Shown here one piece after another: positions 6,803-14,337 of a DNA stretch of 18,623 nt (its first letter is position 1; each line of letters starts with the position of its first letter). The stretch covers positions 1 to 18,623 of the forward strand of contig CAKVMJ010000023.1 in assembly GCA_934772445.1 (NCBI GenBank), read 5' to 3'. A program made the position numbers and the translations under genes. The notes beneath the pieces are model-generated. The model was not told the origin of the DNA. It ran no database searches and saw nothing but the letters and a program-made list of their open reading frames with translations. This DNA comes from an uncultured Clostridia bacterium. Lineage in GTDB: Bacteria; Bacillota; Clostridia; Christensenellales; UBA1242.

Positions 6803-9613
6803 ATGTTAGAAGATATAGTTATAGTTGGTGCAAAAGAAAATAATTTAAAAAATGTTAGTTTAACAATACCAAGAAATAAGTTGGTTGTTTTTACTGGTGT
6901 TAGTGGAAGTGGAAAAAGTACGCTTGCATTTGATACTATTTTTGCTGAAGGTCAAAGGCGATATATTGAGAGTTTGAGCAGTTATGCAAGAATGTTTTTA
7001 GGTCAGATGGCAAAACCAGATGTTGATAGAATTGATGGCTTATCTCCAGCAATTTCTATTGACCAAAAAACAACATCTAATAACCCACGAAGTATTGTTG
7101 GAACAGTTACAGAGATTTACGATTATCTAAGATTGCTTTATGCTCATTTAGGTACACCATATTGTCCTAATTGTAATAAGCCAATAAAATCTCAAACTAT
7201 TGATACGATTATAGATAAAATTATGGAACTTGAAGCTGGTACAAAGCTTATGATTTTAGCACCAATCGCTCAAGGTAAAAAAGGAACTTTTGCTAGTGAA
7301 TTTGATGATTTAAGAAAAAATGGTTATGCCAGAGTTATGGTTGATGGAAAAATTTTCGGCTTAGATGAAGAAATTGCATTAGAAAAAAATATAAAGCACA
7401 ATGTTTCTGTGGTTGTTGATAGATTGGTTATGAAACCAGAAATTAGAAACAGGCTTAGTGAGAGTGTTGAAACGGCAATTAAATTAACAGATGGCTTTGT
7501 TGTAACAAAAATTGGTGATGAGGAGATGGTTTATAGTACAAAATTTTCTTGTACAGAATGTGGTTATAGTATAACTGAAATAATGCCAAGAAATTTTAGT
7601 TTTAATAGCCCATTTGGTGCTTGCTCAGATTGTGATGGCTTAGGCTTTAAACAAATTATAGACACCGAAAAGATTATAAAAGCACCAAAACTTTCATTGC
7701 TTGAAGGTGCTATCTATGCATCCGGTTGGGGTTATGACTCTTCAATGGCAACAATATTCTATAAATCTGTTGCACATCATTTCAATGTGGATATAAACAC
7801 ACCATGGGAAAAACTACCAAAAGCAATGCAAGAAATGGTTTTATATGGTACAAAAGGCGAAAAGATAAAAGCACCAGATGCTTATTGGTTGAAAAATACA
7901 GATAGTATGTGTTTTGAAGGTGTTATCCCAAACTTAGAAAGAAGATTTAGAGAAACTCAAAGTGATGTGGTTAAAACTGAGCTTGGAAAATTGTTAAAAG
8001 AAGTTGAATGTCCAACTTGCCACGGTGATAGGCTTAAAAAAGAATCTTTATTTGTTAAGATAAACAAAAAGAATATCGTTCAATTTTGTAATATGTCGGT
8101 TAAAGATGCTTACGAATTTGTTAAAACTATTTCTTATATAAAATCCCAAGAAACTTTTGTTTTACCAATCCTAAAAGAAATAAATGCAAGGCTTAAATTC
8201 TTAATTGATGTTGGCTTGGATTATCTAACATTATCCAGAAAAGCAGGAACACTAAGTGGTGGCGAAGCCCAAAGGATTAGACTTGCCACACAAATTGGTA
8301 GCGGTTTAACTGGAGTTTTATATATCTTAGATGAACCTAGTATTGGTTTGCATCAAAGAGATAACGATAAGTTAATCGGAACATTAAAACACTTGCGAGA
8401 TTTAGGTAATAGCGTAATCGTGGTTGAACACGATGAAGATACAATGCGTGAAGCTGATTATATTGTGGATATTGGACCTTATGCTGGTGTTCACGGTGGT
8501 GAAGTGGTTGCTTCAGGCACATTAGAAGATATTATTAAAGAGCCAAGAAGTATTACTGGTAAATATTTAAGTGGAGAAAAACAAATACTTGTACCCGAAA
8601 CTAGAAGAAAAATTAAGAGAGGATATATCTCTATTAAAGGTGCTAAGCAAAACAACCTAAAAAATATTAATGTGGATATTCCTATTGGTGTTTTCACTTG
8701 TATAACAGGTGTTAGCGGAAGTGGAAAGAGTAGCTTAATCAATGAAATCTTGTTTCCAGCCGTGTATAATTATGTAAATAAGAGCGAACTTAAAGAAGGT
8801 AAATATAATAAAATTTTAGGAATGGAAAATGTTGATAAAGTTATCAATATAGACCAAAGCCCAATCGGTAAAACTCCACGAAGTAATCCTGCCACTTATG
8901 TGGGAGTGTTTACAGATATTAGAGATTTATTTGCCACCACTCCAGATGCTAAAGAAAGAGGCTATAATAGTGGAAGATTTAGCTTTAATGTTACTGGCGG
9001 AAGATGTGAAAATTGCGGTGGTGCAGGCGTTAATAAGATTGAAATGTTCTTCTTACCAGATGTTTATGTAACTTGTGATGTTTGCGGAGGTAAAAGATAT
9101 AATAAGGAAACTTTACAGGTTAAATATAAAGGTAAAACAATCTATGATGTTTTGGATATGACAATAGAAGAGGCAAATAAATTCTTTGAAAATATACCTA
9201 AAATTAAGCAAAAATTACAAACTCTAGTTGATGTTGGTTTAGGTTATATTAAGATAGGTCAACCAGCCACAGAGTTGAGCGGTGGTGAAGCCCAAAGAGT
9301 TAAACTTGCAAGCGAACTTTGTAAGAAAAGTACTGGCAAATCCTTATATATACTAGATGAACCAACCACAGGTTTGCATTTATATGATATAGATAAATTA
9401 TTGCAGATTTTAAAGCGTTTAGTTGATAGCGGAAACACAGTTGTGGTTATTGAACACAATTTAGATGTTATTAAATGTGCGGATTATATCATAGATTTAG
9501 GTCACGAAGGCGGAGAAAATGGCGGTGAAATCATTGCTAAAGGTACTCCAGAAGAAATCGCTAAAGTGAAAGATAGCTATACAGGAATGTATTTGAAAAA
9601 ATATTTAAAATAA
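6803..9613 (+). CDS. uvrA: Excinuclease ABC subunit A (UvrA)
   Basis: UvrA is the dimeric ABC-type ATPase that scans for bulky DNA damage and loads UvrB. At 936 residues it has the full family length. The first Walker A, GVSGSGKST, starts at residue 32. The first structural zinc site is C250, C253, C274 and C277. The first ABC signature is LSGGEAQ at 484-490. The second Walker A, GVSGSGKSS, is at 636-644. The second zinc site is C735, C738, C758 and C761. The second signature is LSGGEAQ starting at 825. All expected elements are intact. The gene has its own promoter and terminator, so uvrB and uvrA are adjacent but transcribed separately, with the uvrB terminator between them. Confidence 0.98.
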   Translation: MLEDIVIVGAKENNLKNVSLTIPRNKLVVFTGVSGSGKSTLAFDTIFAEGQRRYIESLSSYARMFLGQMAKPDVDRIDGLSPAISIDQKTTSNNPRSIVGTVTEIYDYLRLLYAHLGTPYCPNCNKPIKSQTIDTIIDKIMELEAGTKLMILAPIAQGKKGTFASEFDDLRKNGYARVMVDGKIFGLDEEIALEKNIKHNVSVVVDRLVMKPEIRNRLSESVETAIKLTDGFVVTKIGDEEMVYSTKFSCTECGYSITEIMPRNFSFNSPFGACSDCDGLGFKQIIDTEKIIKAPKLSLLEGAIYASGWGYDSSMATIFYKSVAHHFNVDINTPWEKLPKAMQEMVLYGTKGEKIKAPDAYWLKNTDSMCFEGVIPNLERRFRETQSDVVKTELGKLLKEVECPTCHGDRLKKESLFVKINKKNIVQFCNMSVKDAYEFVKTISYIKSQETFVLPILKEINARLKFLIDVGLDYLTLSRKAGTLSGGEAQRIRLATQIGSGLTGVLYILDEPSIGLHQRDNDKLIGTLKHLRDLGNSVIVVEHDEDTMREADYIVDIGPYAGVHGGEVVASGTLEDIIKEPRSITGKYLSGEKQILVPETRRKIKRGYISIKGAKQNNLKNINVDIPIGVFTCITGVSGSGKSSLINEILFPAVYNYVNKSELKEGKYNKILGMENVDKVINIDQSPIGKTPRSNPATYVGVFTDIRDLFATTPDAKERGYNSGRFSFNVTGGRCENCGGAGVNKIEMFFLPDVYVTCDVCGGKRYNKETLQVKYKGKTIYDVLDMTIEEANKFFENIPKIKQKLQTLVDVGLGYIKIGQPATELSGGEAQRVKLASELCKKSTGKSLYILDEPTTGLHLYDIDKLLQILKRLVDSGNTVVVIEHNLDVIKCADYIIDLGHEGGENGGEIIAKGTPEEIAKVKDSYTGMYLKKYLK

Positions 9614-9656
9614 TATGCATATTTATGCAGTGTTATTAATAAAAATAAATTGTAAG

Positions 9657-9692
9657 GGCGGAGAAAATTTAGAAGTTTTCTCTGTCTTTTTT
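9657..9692 (+). terminator. Rho-independent terminator of uvrA
   Basis: An approximately 11-base-pair stem (9657-9667 with 9676-9686, two G-T wobbles) with an eight-base loop is followed by six T residues. It starts 44 bases after the uvrA stop codon. Confidence 0.85.
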
Positions 9693-9707
9693 CGTTTATA
9701 TTGGGGG

Positions 9708-9736
9708 TTGCAAATTATATAAAATAGTAGTATAAT
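9708..9736 (+). promoter_or_regulatory. Promoter of the unknown gene / yqfC-recO cluster
   Basis: TTGCAA at 9708-9713 is followed after 17 bases by a perfect TATAAT at 9731-9736. The predicted leader, from about 9743, carries a CTTTAGT...ACTAAAG hairpin at 9767-9785, five bases upstream of the GGAG. That hairpin could modulate translation of the first gene. Confidence 0.75.
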
Positions 9737-9801
9737 ATAAGCGAGATGTTTAGATATTTTAATCTGCTTTAGTTATATACTAAAGTAAAAGGAGAATAAT
9801 A

Positions 9802-10614
9802 TTGGATACTTTTTATAGTTTATGTTTATTAATATTAATAGCGTATCTAATATTGTTCTTTCTAGCCAAAATTATATTTGCTATCTTTGGTGGCGGTGAA
9901 AAAAAGAAAAGTAGCAAAAAGAAAGCAAAACCACCTAAAACAAAGTATTCAAAAGTTAAAGAAGTTAAACAAGATTTGATAAGTGTTGAGCAATTAGAGA
10001 GAGAAGAGAGTCAGATAAAAAAAGAAAGTTTTGTTTATCTTGATACAGCCTTGCCAGATGAAAAGAAATTTGACCCTAATAGCCTAATTGAAGAAAAGCA
10101 AGAACCTATTGAAGATAAAACCTCTATCAACACATATCTAAACGAAACTAAAGAGAATGAGAAGCGAGAGGCATTACGCCAACGCAGAGAGCAATTCTTA
10201 AAGGAATTGAATAATCCGCTAAAGAAGTATGAACAACCAAAAGCAAATAATAAAGATGATGATTTTTCAAGCTGGCTTATTAAAGATGAGGATAATGAAT
10301 CCACAGATAGAAGTGCGGAAGAATTAAGAAGAATTCAAGAAACGCAAAATAGGATAAATCTTGCTAGAGAAAACTTTAGAAAGATGAAAGAAGCTGAGAG
10401 CAGAAGTAGGTTATATGGGCTTGAGGGAGATATACCTATAAAACCTAAAGCTAATGGTAAGGTTTCTTATGAAGAAGTGGAGAGTTTGCTTGATGGAATG
10501 GAAGAAAAACAAGCGGATAATAAGATAACATTAAAAGAAGAATTTAATAATTTATCTAGGGATATGAAAATATTTGTTCTTGCTAAAATGATAAATAGTG
10601 ATTTTAAGTTATAA
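9802..10614 (+). CDS. Unknown membrane-anchored, charged coiled-coil protein
   Basis: The 270-residue product is of no family I recognise. It starts at a TTG supported by AAAAGGAG seven bases upstream. Residues 3-28 form one hydrophobic helix. The strongly basic stretch after it (GGGEKKKSSKKKAK) predicts the N-terminus outside and the rest in the cytoplasm. Residues 55-225 are extremely charged, rich in Glu, Lys, Arg and Asn, with coiled-coil-like and probably disordered stretches. The last 45 residues (from YEEVESLLDG to the C-terminal INSDFKL) look like a small helical domain and may be the functional end. It is the first gene after a good promoter and sits 61 bases ahead of yqfC, so it may be cotranscribed with the sporulation and housekeeping cluster. 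An envelope or scaffold role is only an inference. Confidence 0.8.
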   Translation: MDTFYSLCLLILIAYLILFFLAKIIFAIFGGGEKKKSSKKKAKPPKTKYSKVKEVKQDLISVEQLEREESQIKKESFVYLDTALPDEKKFDPNSLIEEKQEPIEDKTSINTYLNETKENEKREALRQRREQFLKELNNPLKKYEQPKANNKDDDFSSWLIKDEDNESTDRSAEELRRIQETQNRINLARENFRKMKEAESRSRLYGLEGDIPIKPKANGKVSYEEVESLLDGMEEKQADNKITLKEEFNNLSRDMKIFVLAKMINSDFKL

Positions 10615-10675
10615 ATTGATATATTCTAAATTGTAAAGACCAAGCATAATTATAATTCTATAAAGGAGAAAGATT

Positions 10676-10978
10676 ATGGTTGGTTTTTTTTCTGAACTTT
10701 GCTCAATTGTTGGGTTGCCAATAAAAGAAGTTGTGAATGATTATAGGGTTATGTATGTATCTAGCGGTGCTGTAATGGTTACAAACTTTATAAAGGTTTT
10801 GTCTTATTCAAGCGAGAGTATTGCTTTAAAAGTTAAAAACAATGTTTTAAATATAGAAGGCATTGGAATTGAAATTAAAGAACTATCTAAAAATGAAATT
10901 GTGGCGAGAGGAAAAATAAATAGGATTTATTTATCAAGGGAGTTTGTTAATGAGGAAAAGAAACAAGCAGATAAATAA
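10676..10978 (+). CDS. yqfC: YqfC/YabP-family sporulation protein
   Basis: The 100-residue product matches the YabP/YqfC family pattern. A short N-terminal region is followed by beta strands of the type SGAVMVTNFIKVLSYSSE, then IALKVKNNVLNIEGIGIEIKEL, then EIVARGKINRIYLSRE. In Bacillus and Clostridia these genes belong to the mother-cell sporulation programme and pair with yqfD. AAAGGAG lies six bases before the ATG. The following yqfD reading frame begins inside this gene (29-base overlap if yqfD starts at 10950), which implies translational coupling. No recognisable sporulation-sigma promoter was found directly upstream. The assignment rests on family pattern plus context and is good. Confidence 0.85.
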   Translation: MVGFFSELCSIVGLPIKEVVNDYRVMYVSSGAVMVTNFIKVLSYSSESIALKVKNNVLNIEGIGIEIKELSKNEIVARGKINRIYLSREFVNEEKKQADK

Positions 10979-12092
10979 ATTTATATTAGAAGGATTGAAT
11001 ACCGAAAGACTTTTAAACCAACTTATCTCTTTAAATATCCAAACATATAATTTTAAAAAGCTAGACTATAATAAAATGGAGTTTGAAACAGCCACCAAAG
11101 ATGCGGATAAAGTACGCAAACTCATAAAGCGTTTGAACTTTAAAAGTGAAGAAACAAATAAGGGTTTTGCAAGAGTAATTGAATTTTTTAAATATAGATT
11201 TGGTATTATAATTGGCTTAGTTTTGGCGATGGTATTTATTATAGTTGTTAATTCCTATACTTTTAATTTTAAAATTTTAGGTATTGAAAATATAACAGAG
11301 CAAGAAGTGGAGGCAAAGCTAAAAGATTTCGGAATTGAAAAATTTAAAATAAATAACTTTAATGATGAAAGCCTTGAAATGTATCTAATGGAAAACATAC
11401 CAAAGATTTCTATGGTGAGTGTGGCAAAAAAGGGTACAACTATAATTATAAATATTAAAGAAAAACTAAAGGAATATGAGGAAAATTACCAACCAATCGT
11501 TGCAAAAGAAAATATGTTTATAACCAATCTTCAAGTTTATGCTGGCCACACATCTAAAAAAGTTGGCGATTCAGTGATGGTGGGTGAAACAATTGTTGAA
11601 CCATATATAATTGATTCGATGGGTGAAAAAAAGAGTATTGAACCCAAGGCATATATAGAGGGAAAAGTTTGGTATTCTTCTAGTGAAATTTTCAATTTAA
11701 ATGAAAAAGTTTTAGTTCGAACCGGTAAAAAGATAGTTTTAAATAGCGAATATTTGTTGGGTAATACTTCAATTTTTAAAACCACTCGTAATAACACCTT
11801 TGATAATTTTGAAATTATTGAAGAAGATAGGTTAGTTTCATATTTGTTTTTACCAATAAAATTAAAAAATGCTATTGCGTACGAGTTAAAAGAAGAATAT
11901 AATAGTAGAAATTTTGAAGATTATAAAGATGAGATAATTCAAAGAAATTTGGAAACTGCTTATTCAAAAGTACCATTAAATGTTTTGATTGAAGATGAAA
12001 AAGTGGTAATATCTAATACAGAAGATATGTATTTTATAAATGTTTATTTAGAATCTTCAATTGTTTTAGGAGAAAGAAAAAATGAAAATTAA
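10950..12092 (+). CDS. yqfD: Sporulation protein YqfD
   Basis: The product is 380 residues from the ATG at 10950. A TTG at 10944 would add two residues, but AAGGGAG at 10936-10942 sits one base from it and seven bases from the ATG, so the ATG is preferred. An N-terminal cytoplasmic domain is followed by one transmembrane helix (about residues 84-104, GIIIGLVLAMVFIIVVNSY). A POTRA-like segment (KILGIENITEQEVEAKLKDFGI) and a mainly beta extracytoplasmic domain complete it. This is the layout of the putative stage IV sporulation protein YqfD. It overlaps yqfC at its start and ybeY by 11 bases at its end. In B. subtilis phoH follows yqfD; here ybeY does. Confidence 0.9.
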   Translation: MRKRNKQINKFILEGLNTERLLNQLISLNIQTYNFKKLDYNKMEFETATKDADKVRKLIKRLNFKSEETNKGFARVIEFFKYRFGIIIGLVLAMVFIIVVNSYTFNFKILGIENITEQEVEAKLKDFGIEKFKINNFNDESLEMYLMENIPKISMVSVAKKGTTIIINIKEKLKEYEENYQPIVAKENMFITNLQVYAGHTSKKVGDSVMVGETIVEPYIIDSMGEKKSIEPKAYIEGKVWYSSSEIFNLNEKVLVRTGKKIVLNSEYLLGNTSIFKTTRNNTFDNFEIIEEDRLVSYLFLPIKLKNAIAYELKEEYNSRNFEDYKDEIIQRNLETAYSKVPLNVLIEDEKVVISNTEDMYFINVYLESSIVLGERKNEN

Positions 12093-12588
12093 CTTTAGTG
12101 ATAAATTGTTTACAAAAAAATACCACGATTTAATTACTCTAACTTACGAAAATGCTATAAAAGAATTAAAACCAACTTATAAGGATTTGGAAGTTAATAT
12201 AATTTTTGTAAACGCTAAAGAAATTAGGAAAATAAATAGAGAGCATAGAGATAAAGATAGTGTTACAGATGTTATATCTTTTCCGCTTATTGCTAGCCCA
12301 GAAACAAAAATAATTGTTAAGAAGATAAATAAAGTGGATAATGCTTTTGATATAGACCCTCAAACTAAAAATCTAGAGCTTGGAGATATATATATTTGCT
12401 TAAAAAGAGCAAAACAACAAGCAAAAGAATATGGTCATTCTGTTAATAGAGAAGTGGCATATTTATCATTACACGGCTTATTGCATCTGCTAGGTTACGA
12501 CCATATTGAAGAAGAAGATAAAAAGGTTATGCGAAAAGCCGAAGAAAAGATTTTATCTAAAAATGAAGAAACAAAAATTGAGTTTTAA
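12082..12588 (+). CDS. ybeY: Endoribonuclease / rRNA maturation factor YbeY
   Basis: YbeY is a metal-dependent RNase involved in 16S rRNA 3' end processing and ribosome quality control. The 168-residue protein carries the signature H131-x3-H135-x5-H141 inside LHGLLHLLGYDH, the zinc ligands of the family. Upstream, INREHRDKDSVTDVISFP (near 54-70) is the second conserved block. The start overlaps the end of yqfD by 11 bases with GGAG nine bases before the ATG, so translation is probably coupled. A segment of about 20 residues between the two conserved blocks (near 75-95) looks slightly longer than usual. Identification is firm. Confidence 0.96.
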   Translation: MKINFSDKLFTKKYHDLITLTYENAIKELKPTYKDLEVNIIFVNAKEIRKINREHRDKDSVTDVISFPLIASPETKIIVKKINKVDNAFDIDPQTKNLELGDIYICLKRAKQQAKEYGHSVNREVAYLSLHGLLHLLGYDHIEEEDKKVMRKAEEKILSKNEETKIEF

Positions 12589-12630
12589 TTTATAAAAATA
12601 AACAAATAATAAACAAAGGAGAAAAGATTT

Positions 12631-13521
12631 TTGAGTTTTAAATCAGGATTTGTTAGCATTGTTGGAAAAGCAAATGTTGGAAAAAGTACTTTAATTAATA
12701 AATTGGTTGGTGAAAAAGTGGCAATAGTTTCGCCAAAGCCTCAAACCACAAGAAATAAGATTTTAGGTATATTAAATGAGGAAGATTATCAAATAATATT
12801 TATAGACACCCCAGGTATGCATAAGGCTAAAAACAAACTTGATGAAGTTATGGATAAAAGCATTAATGAGGGTATGCAGGGTGTTGATGTTTTGGTTATT
12901 GTTTTAGATGGTAGTAAAAAAATACGCCCAGATGATATTGAATTTGTTAAAAAATACGATAAATCTAATACAATTTTGGTAATAAGCAAAATTGATGACA
13001 CCACATTTAATAAATTATATCCGCAACTTGCAGTGTTTAACGATTTGAAAAATATTAAAGATATAATTCCTCTTTCATCGTTTAATGGCAAAAATATTGA
13101 TGTTTTGCTTGAAAAAATTAAGGAAAAGCTTCCAGAAGGCGAAAGATATTTTGATGAAGATAGTTATACGGATAAATCTGTTAAGTTTATGGTTAGCGAA
13201 ATTATCCGTGAGAAGATGCTTTGGAAATTAAATGATGAAATTCCTCACGGTGTGGCAGTGGAGATTATTAGCTTTAAAGAAAAGAAAGAAGTGGCTGTAA
13301 TTTCGGCTAATATTATCTGTGAAAAACAAAGTCATAAGCAAATAATTATCGGCTCAAAAGGTTCTATGTTGAAAGAAATAGGAACAAAAAGCAGATTAGA
13401 AATTGAAAAATTGCTTGGCAAGAGGGTTTCTTTGGATTTGTTTGTTAAGGTTAGAGAAGATTGGAGAGAAAATGGCTCTTTTGTTAATAACTTATATGGC
13501 GATTTAGGAGAACTAAACTAA
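12631..13521 (+). CDS. era: GTPase Era
   Basis: Era is an essential-type GTPase that binds the 3' end of 16S rRNA during small-subunit assembly. At 296 residues it is full length. G1 is GKANVGKST (12-20), G2 PKPQTTRNK (35-43) and G3 DTPG (59-62). G4 reads SKID (119-122) rather than the usual NKID, and G5 lies in PLSSFNGKN. The C-terminal KH domain contains the loop IIIGSKGSMLKEIG. The start is TTG, preceded by AAAGGAG at a fitting distance, and no in-frame ATG gives the full G1 region. recO begins at the very next base after the stop codon. ybeY-era-recO is a classical Firmicute neighbourhood. Confidence 0.97.
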   Translation: MSFKSGFVSIVGKANVGKSTLINKLVGEKVAIVSPKPQTTRNKILGILNEEDYQIIFIDTPGMHKAKNKLDEVMDKSINEGMQGVDVLVIVLDGSKKIRPDDIEFVKKYDKSNTILVISKIDDTTFNKLYPQLAVFNDLKNIKDIIPLSSFNGKNIDVLLEKIKEKLPEGERYFDEDSYTDKSVKFMVSEIIREKMLWKLNDEIPHGVAVEIISFKEKKEVAVISANIICEKQSHKQIIIGSKGSMLKEIGTKSRLEIEKLLGKRVSLDLFVKVREDWRENGSFVNNLYGDLGELN

Positions 13522-14214
13522 TTGGAAGAAATAAGAGTTAAAGGGATTATTCTAAACTCTAGCGACCATAAAGAAAAAGATAAAATGGTAACGATTTTCA
13601 CGCTAGAGCAAGGTAAAATTAATGGCGTTTTAAAAGGGGTTAAACTAGCAAAATCTAAATTGAAATTTGCTAGTCAACCTTTTTGTTTTGCGCAGTTTGA
13701 ACTTGTGAAAAATAACGATTTCTATACTATTACACAAGTTGATTTGATTGAAGCTTTTTATGATTTAACCTTGGATTACGATAAATTTATGCGTGGTGCA
13801 AGTATGCTAAAAGTTTGCAATAAAGTTTTGAAAAAGGGAATTGTGAACCCTAAATTATTTCTTACATTGCTAAATTCTTTAAATCTTCTAACTTATTCTA
13901 AGGCAGATGAAAAACTTATTGTTATAAAGTTTATATTAGAGTTTTTAAATTCGCTTGGTTTTGGTTTGAATACTTCCACTTGTATTTCTTGCGGTGAAAA
14001 ACTTGTTGATGGAGCATATTTCGATAATATTTCAGGCGAGTTTACTTGCTTGAAGTGTGGCGGAAAGCTGTTTTTAGATAAAACTATATTTAATGCATTA
14101 AAACAAATTCAAATTATAGACTTTGAAGAAGTGGAAAATTTAGAGTACGATGAAAAAACATTATGCTTTTTGTTCGATATGCTAAATTATGAACTAAAAA
14201 GAATTATTTATTAA
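13522..14214 (+). CDS. recO: DNA repair protein RecO
   Basis: RecO loads RecA on gapped DNA with RecR in the RecFOR pathway. The 230-residue product has the N-terminal OB-fold pattern (VKGIILNSSDHKEKDKMVTIFT) and a helical C-terminal domain. Its four-cysteine zinc site is complete: C154, C157, C176 and C179. The start is TTG, directly abutting the era stop codon. AGGAG within the last codons of era (13506-13510) serves it, 11 bases upstream. It is slightly short for the family but shows no truncation. No strong terminator follows it, so transcripts may run toward the next gene. Confidence 0.95.
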   Translation: MEEIRVKGIILNSSDHKEKDKMVTIFTLEQGKINGVLKGVKLAKSKLKFASQPFCFAQFELVKNNDFYTITQVDLIEAFYDLTLDYDKFMRGASMLKVCNKVLKKGIVNPKLFLTLLNSLNLLTYSKADEKLIVIKFILEFLNSLGFGLNTSTCISCGEKLVDGAYFDNISGEFTCLKCGGKLFLDKTIFNALKQIQIIDFEEVENLEYDEKTLCFLFDMLNYELKRIIY

Positions 14215-14243
14215 TATTTTTCGTTCTTTATTTATAATTTTAT

Positions 14244-14255
14244 ACTTTATAAAGT
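14244..14255. repeat. 12-base perfect palindrome next to the -35 of the first LRR gene
   Basis: ACTTTATAAAGT is fully self-complementary and ends one base before the TTGACT -35 box at 14256. The position fits an operator or activator site, but a chance palindrome in AT-rich sequence cannot be excluded. Confidence 0.35.
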
Positions 14256-14284
14256 TTGACTTTTAATTTTTATATTGATAAAAT
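14256..14284 (+). promoter_or_regulatory. Promoter of the first LRR surface protein gene
   Basis: TTGACT at 14256-14261 is followed after 17 bases by TAAAAT at 14279-14284, with TGA before it (extended -10). The predicted leader is about 47 bases and contains a small AAGTTT...AAACTT hairpin. Confidence 0.8.
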
Positions 14285-14337
14285 TCCCACGAAGTTTGTA
14301 TAAAAACTTTAATGATTTATAAGGAGATTAATGGAAA

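Noticed and set aside
10612..10660. Possible sporulation-sigma (SigE-type) promoter upstream of yqfC, from ATATATT and CATAAT
   Set aside because: The distance between the two elements is about 19 bases, too long for the SigE pattern, and no alternative arrangement fits. SigA-type spacing was not satisfied either.
10944..10949. TTG start for yqfD
   Set aside because: Only one base separates it from AAGGGAG, whereas the ATG at 10950 is seven bases away.
14215..14255. Terminator after recO
   Set aside because: T-rich stretches exist, but I found no stable stem directly before them. The only clear dyad is the palindrome at the following promoter.
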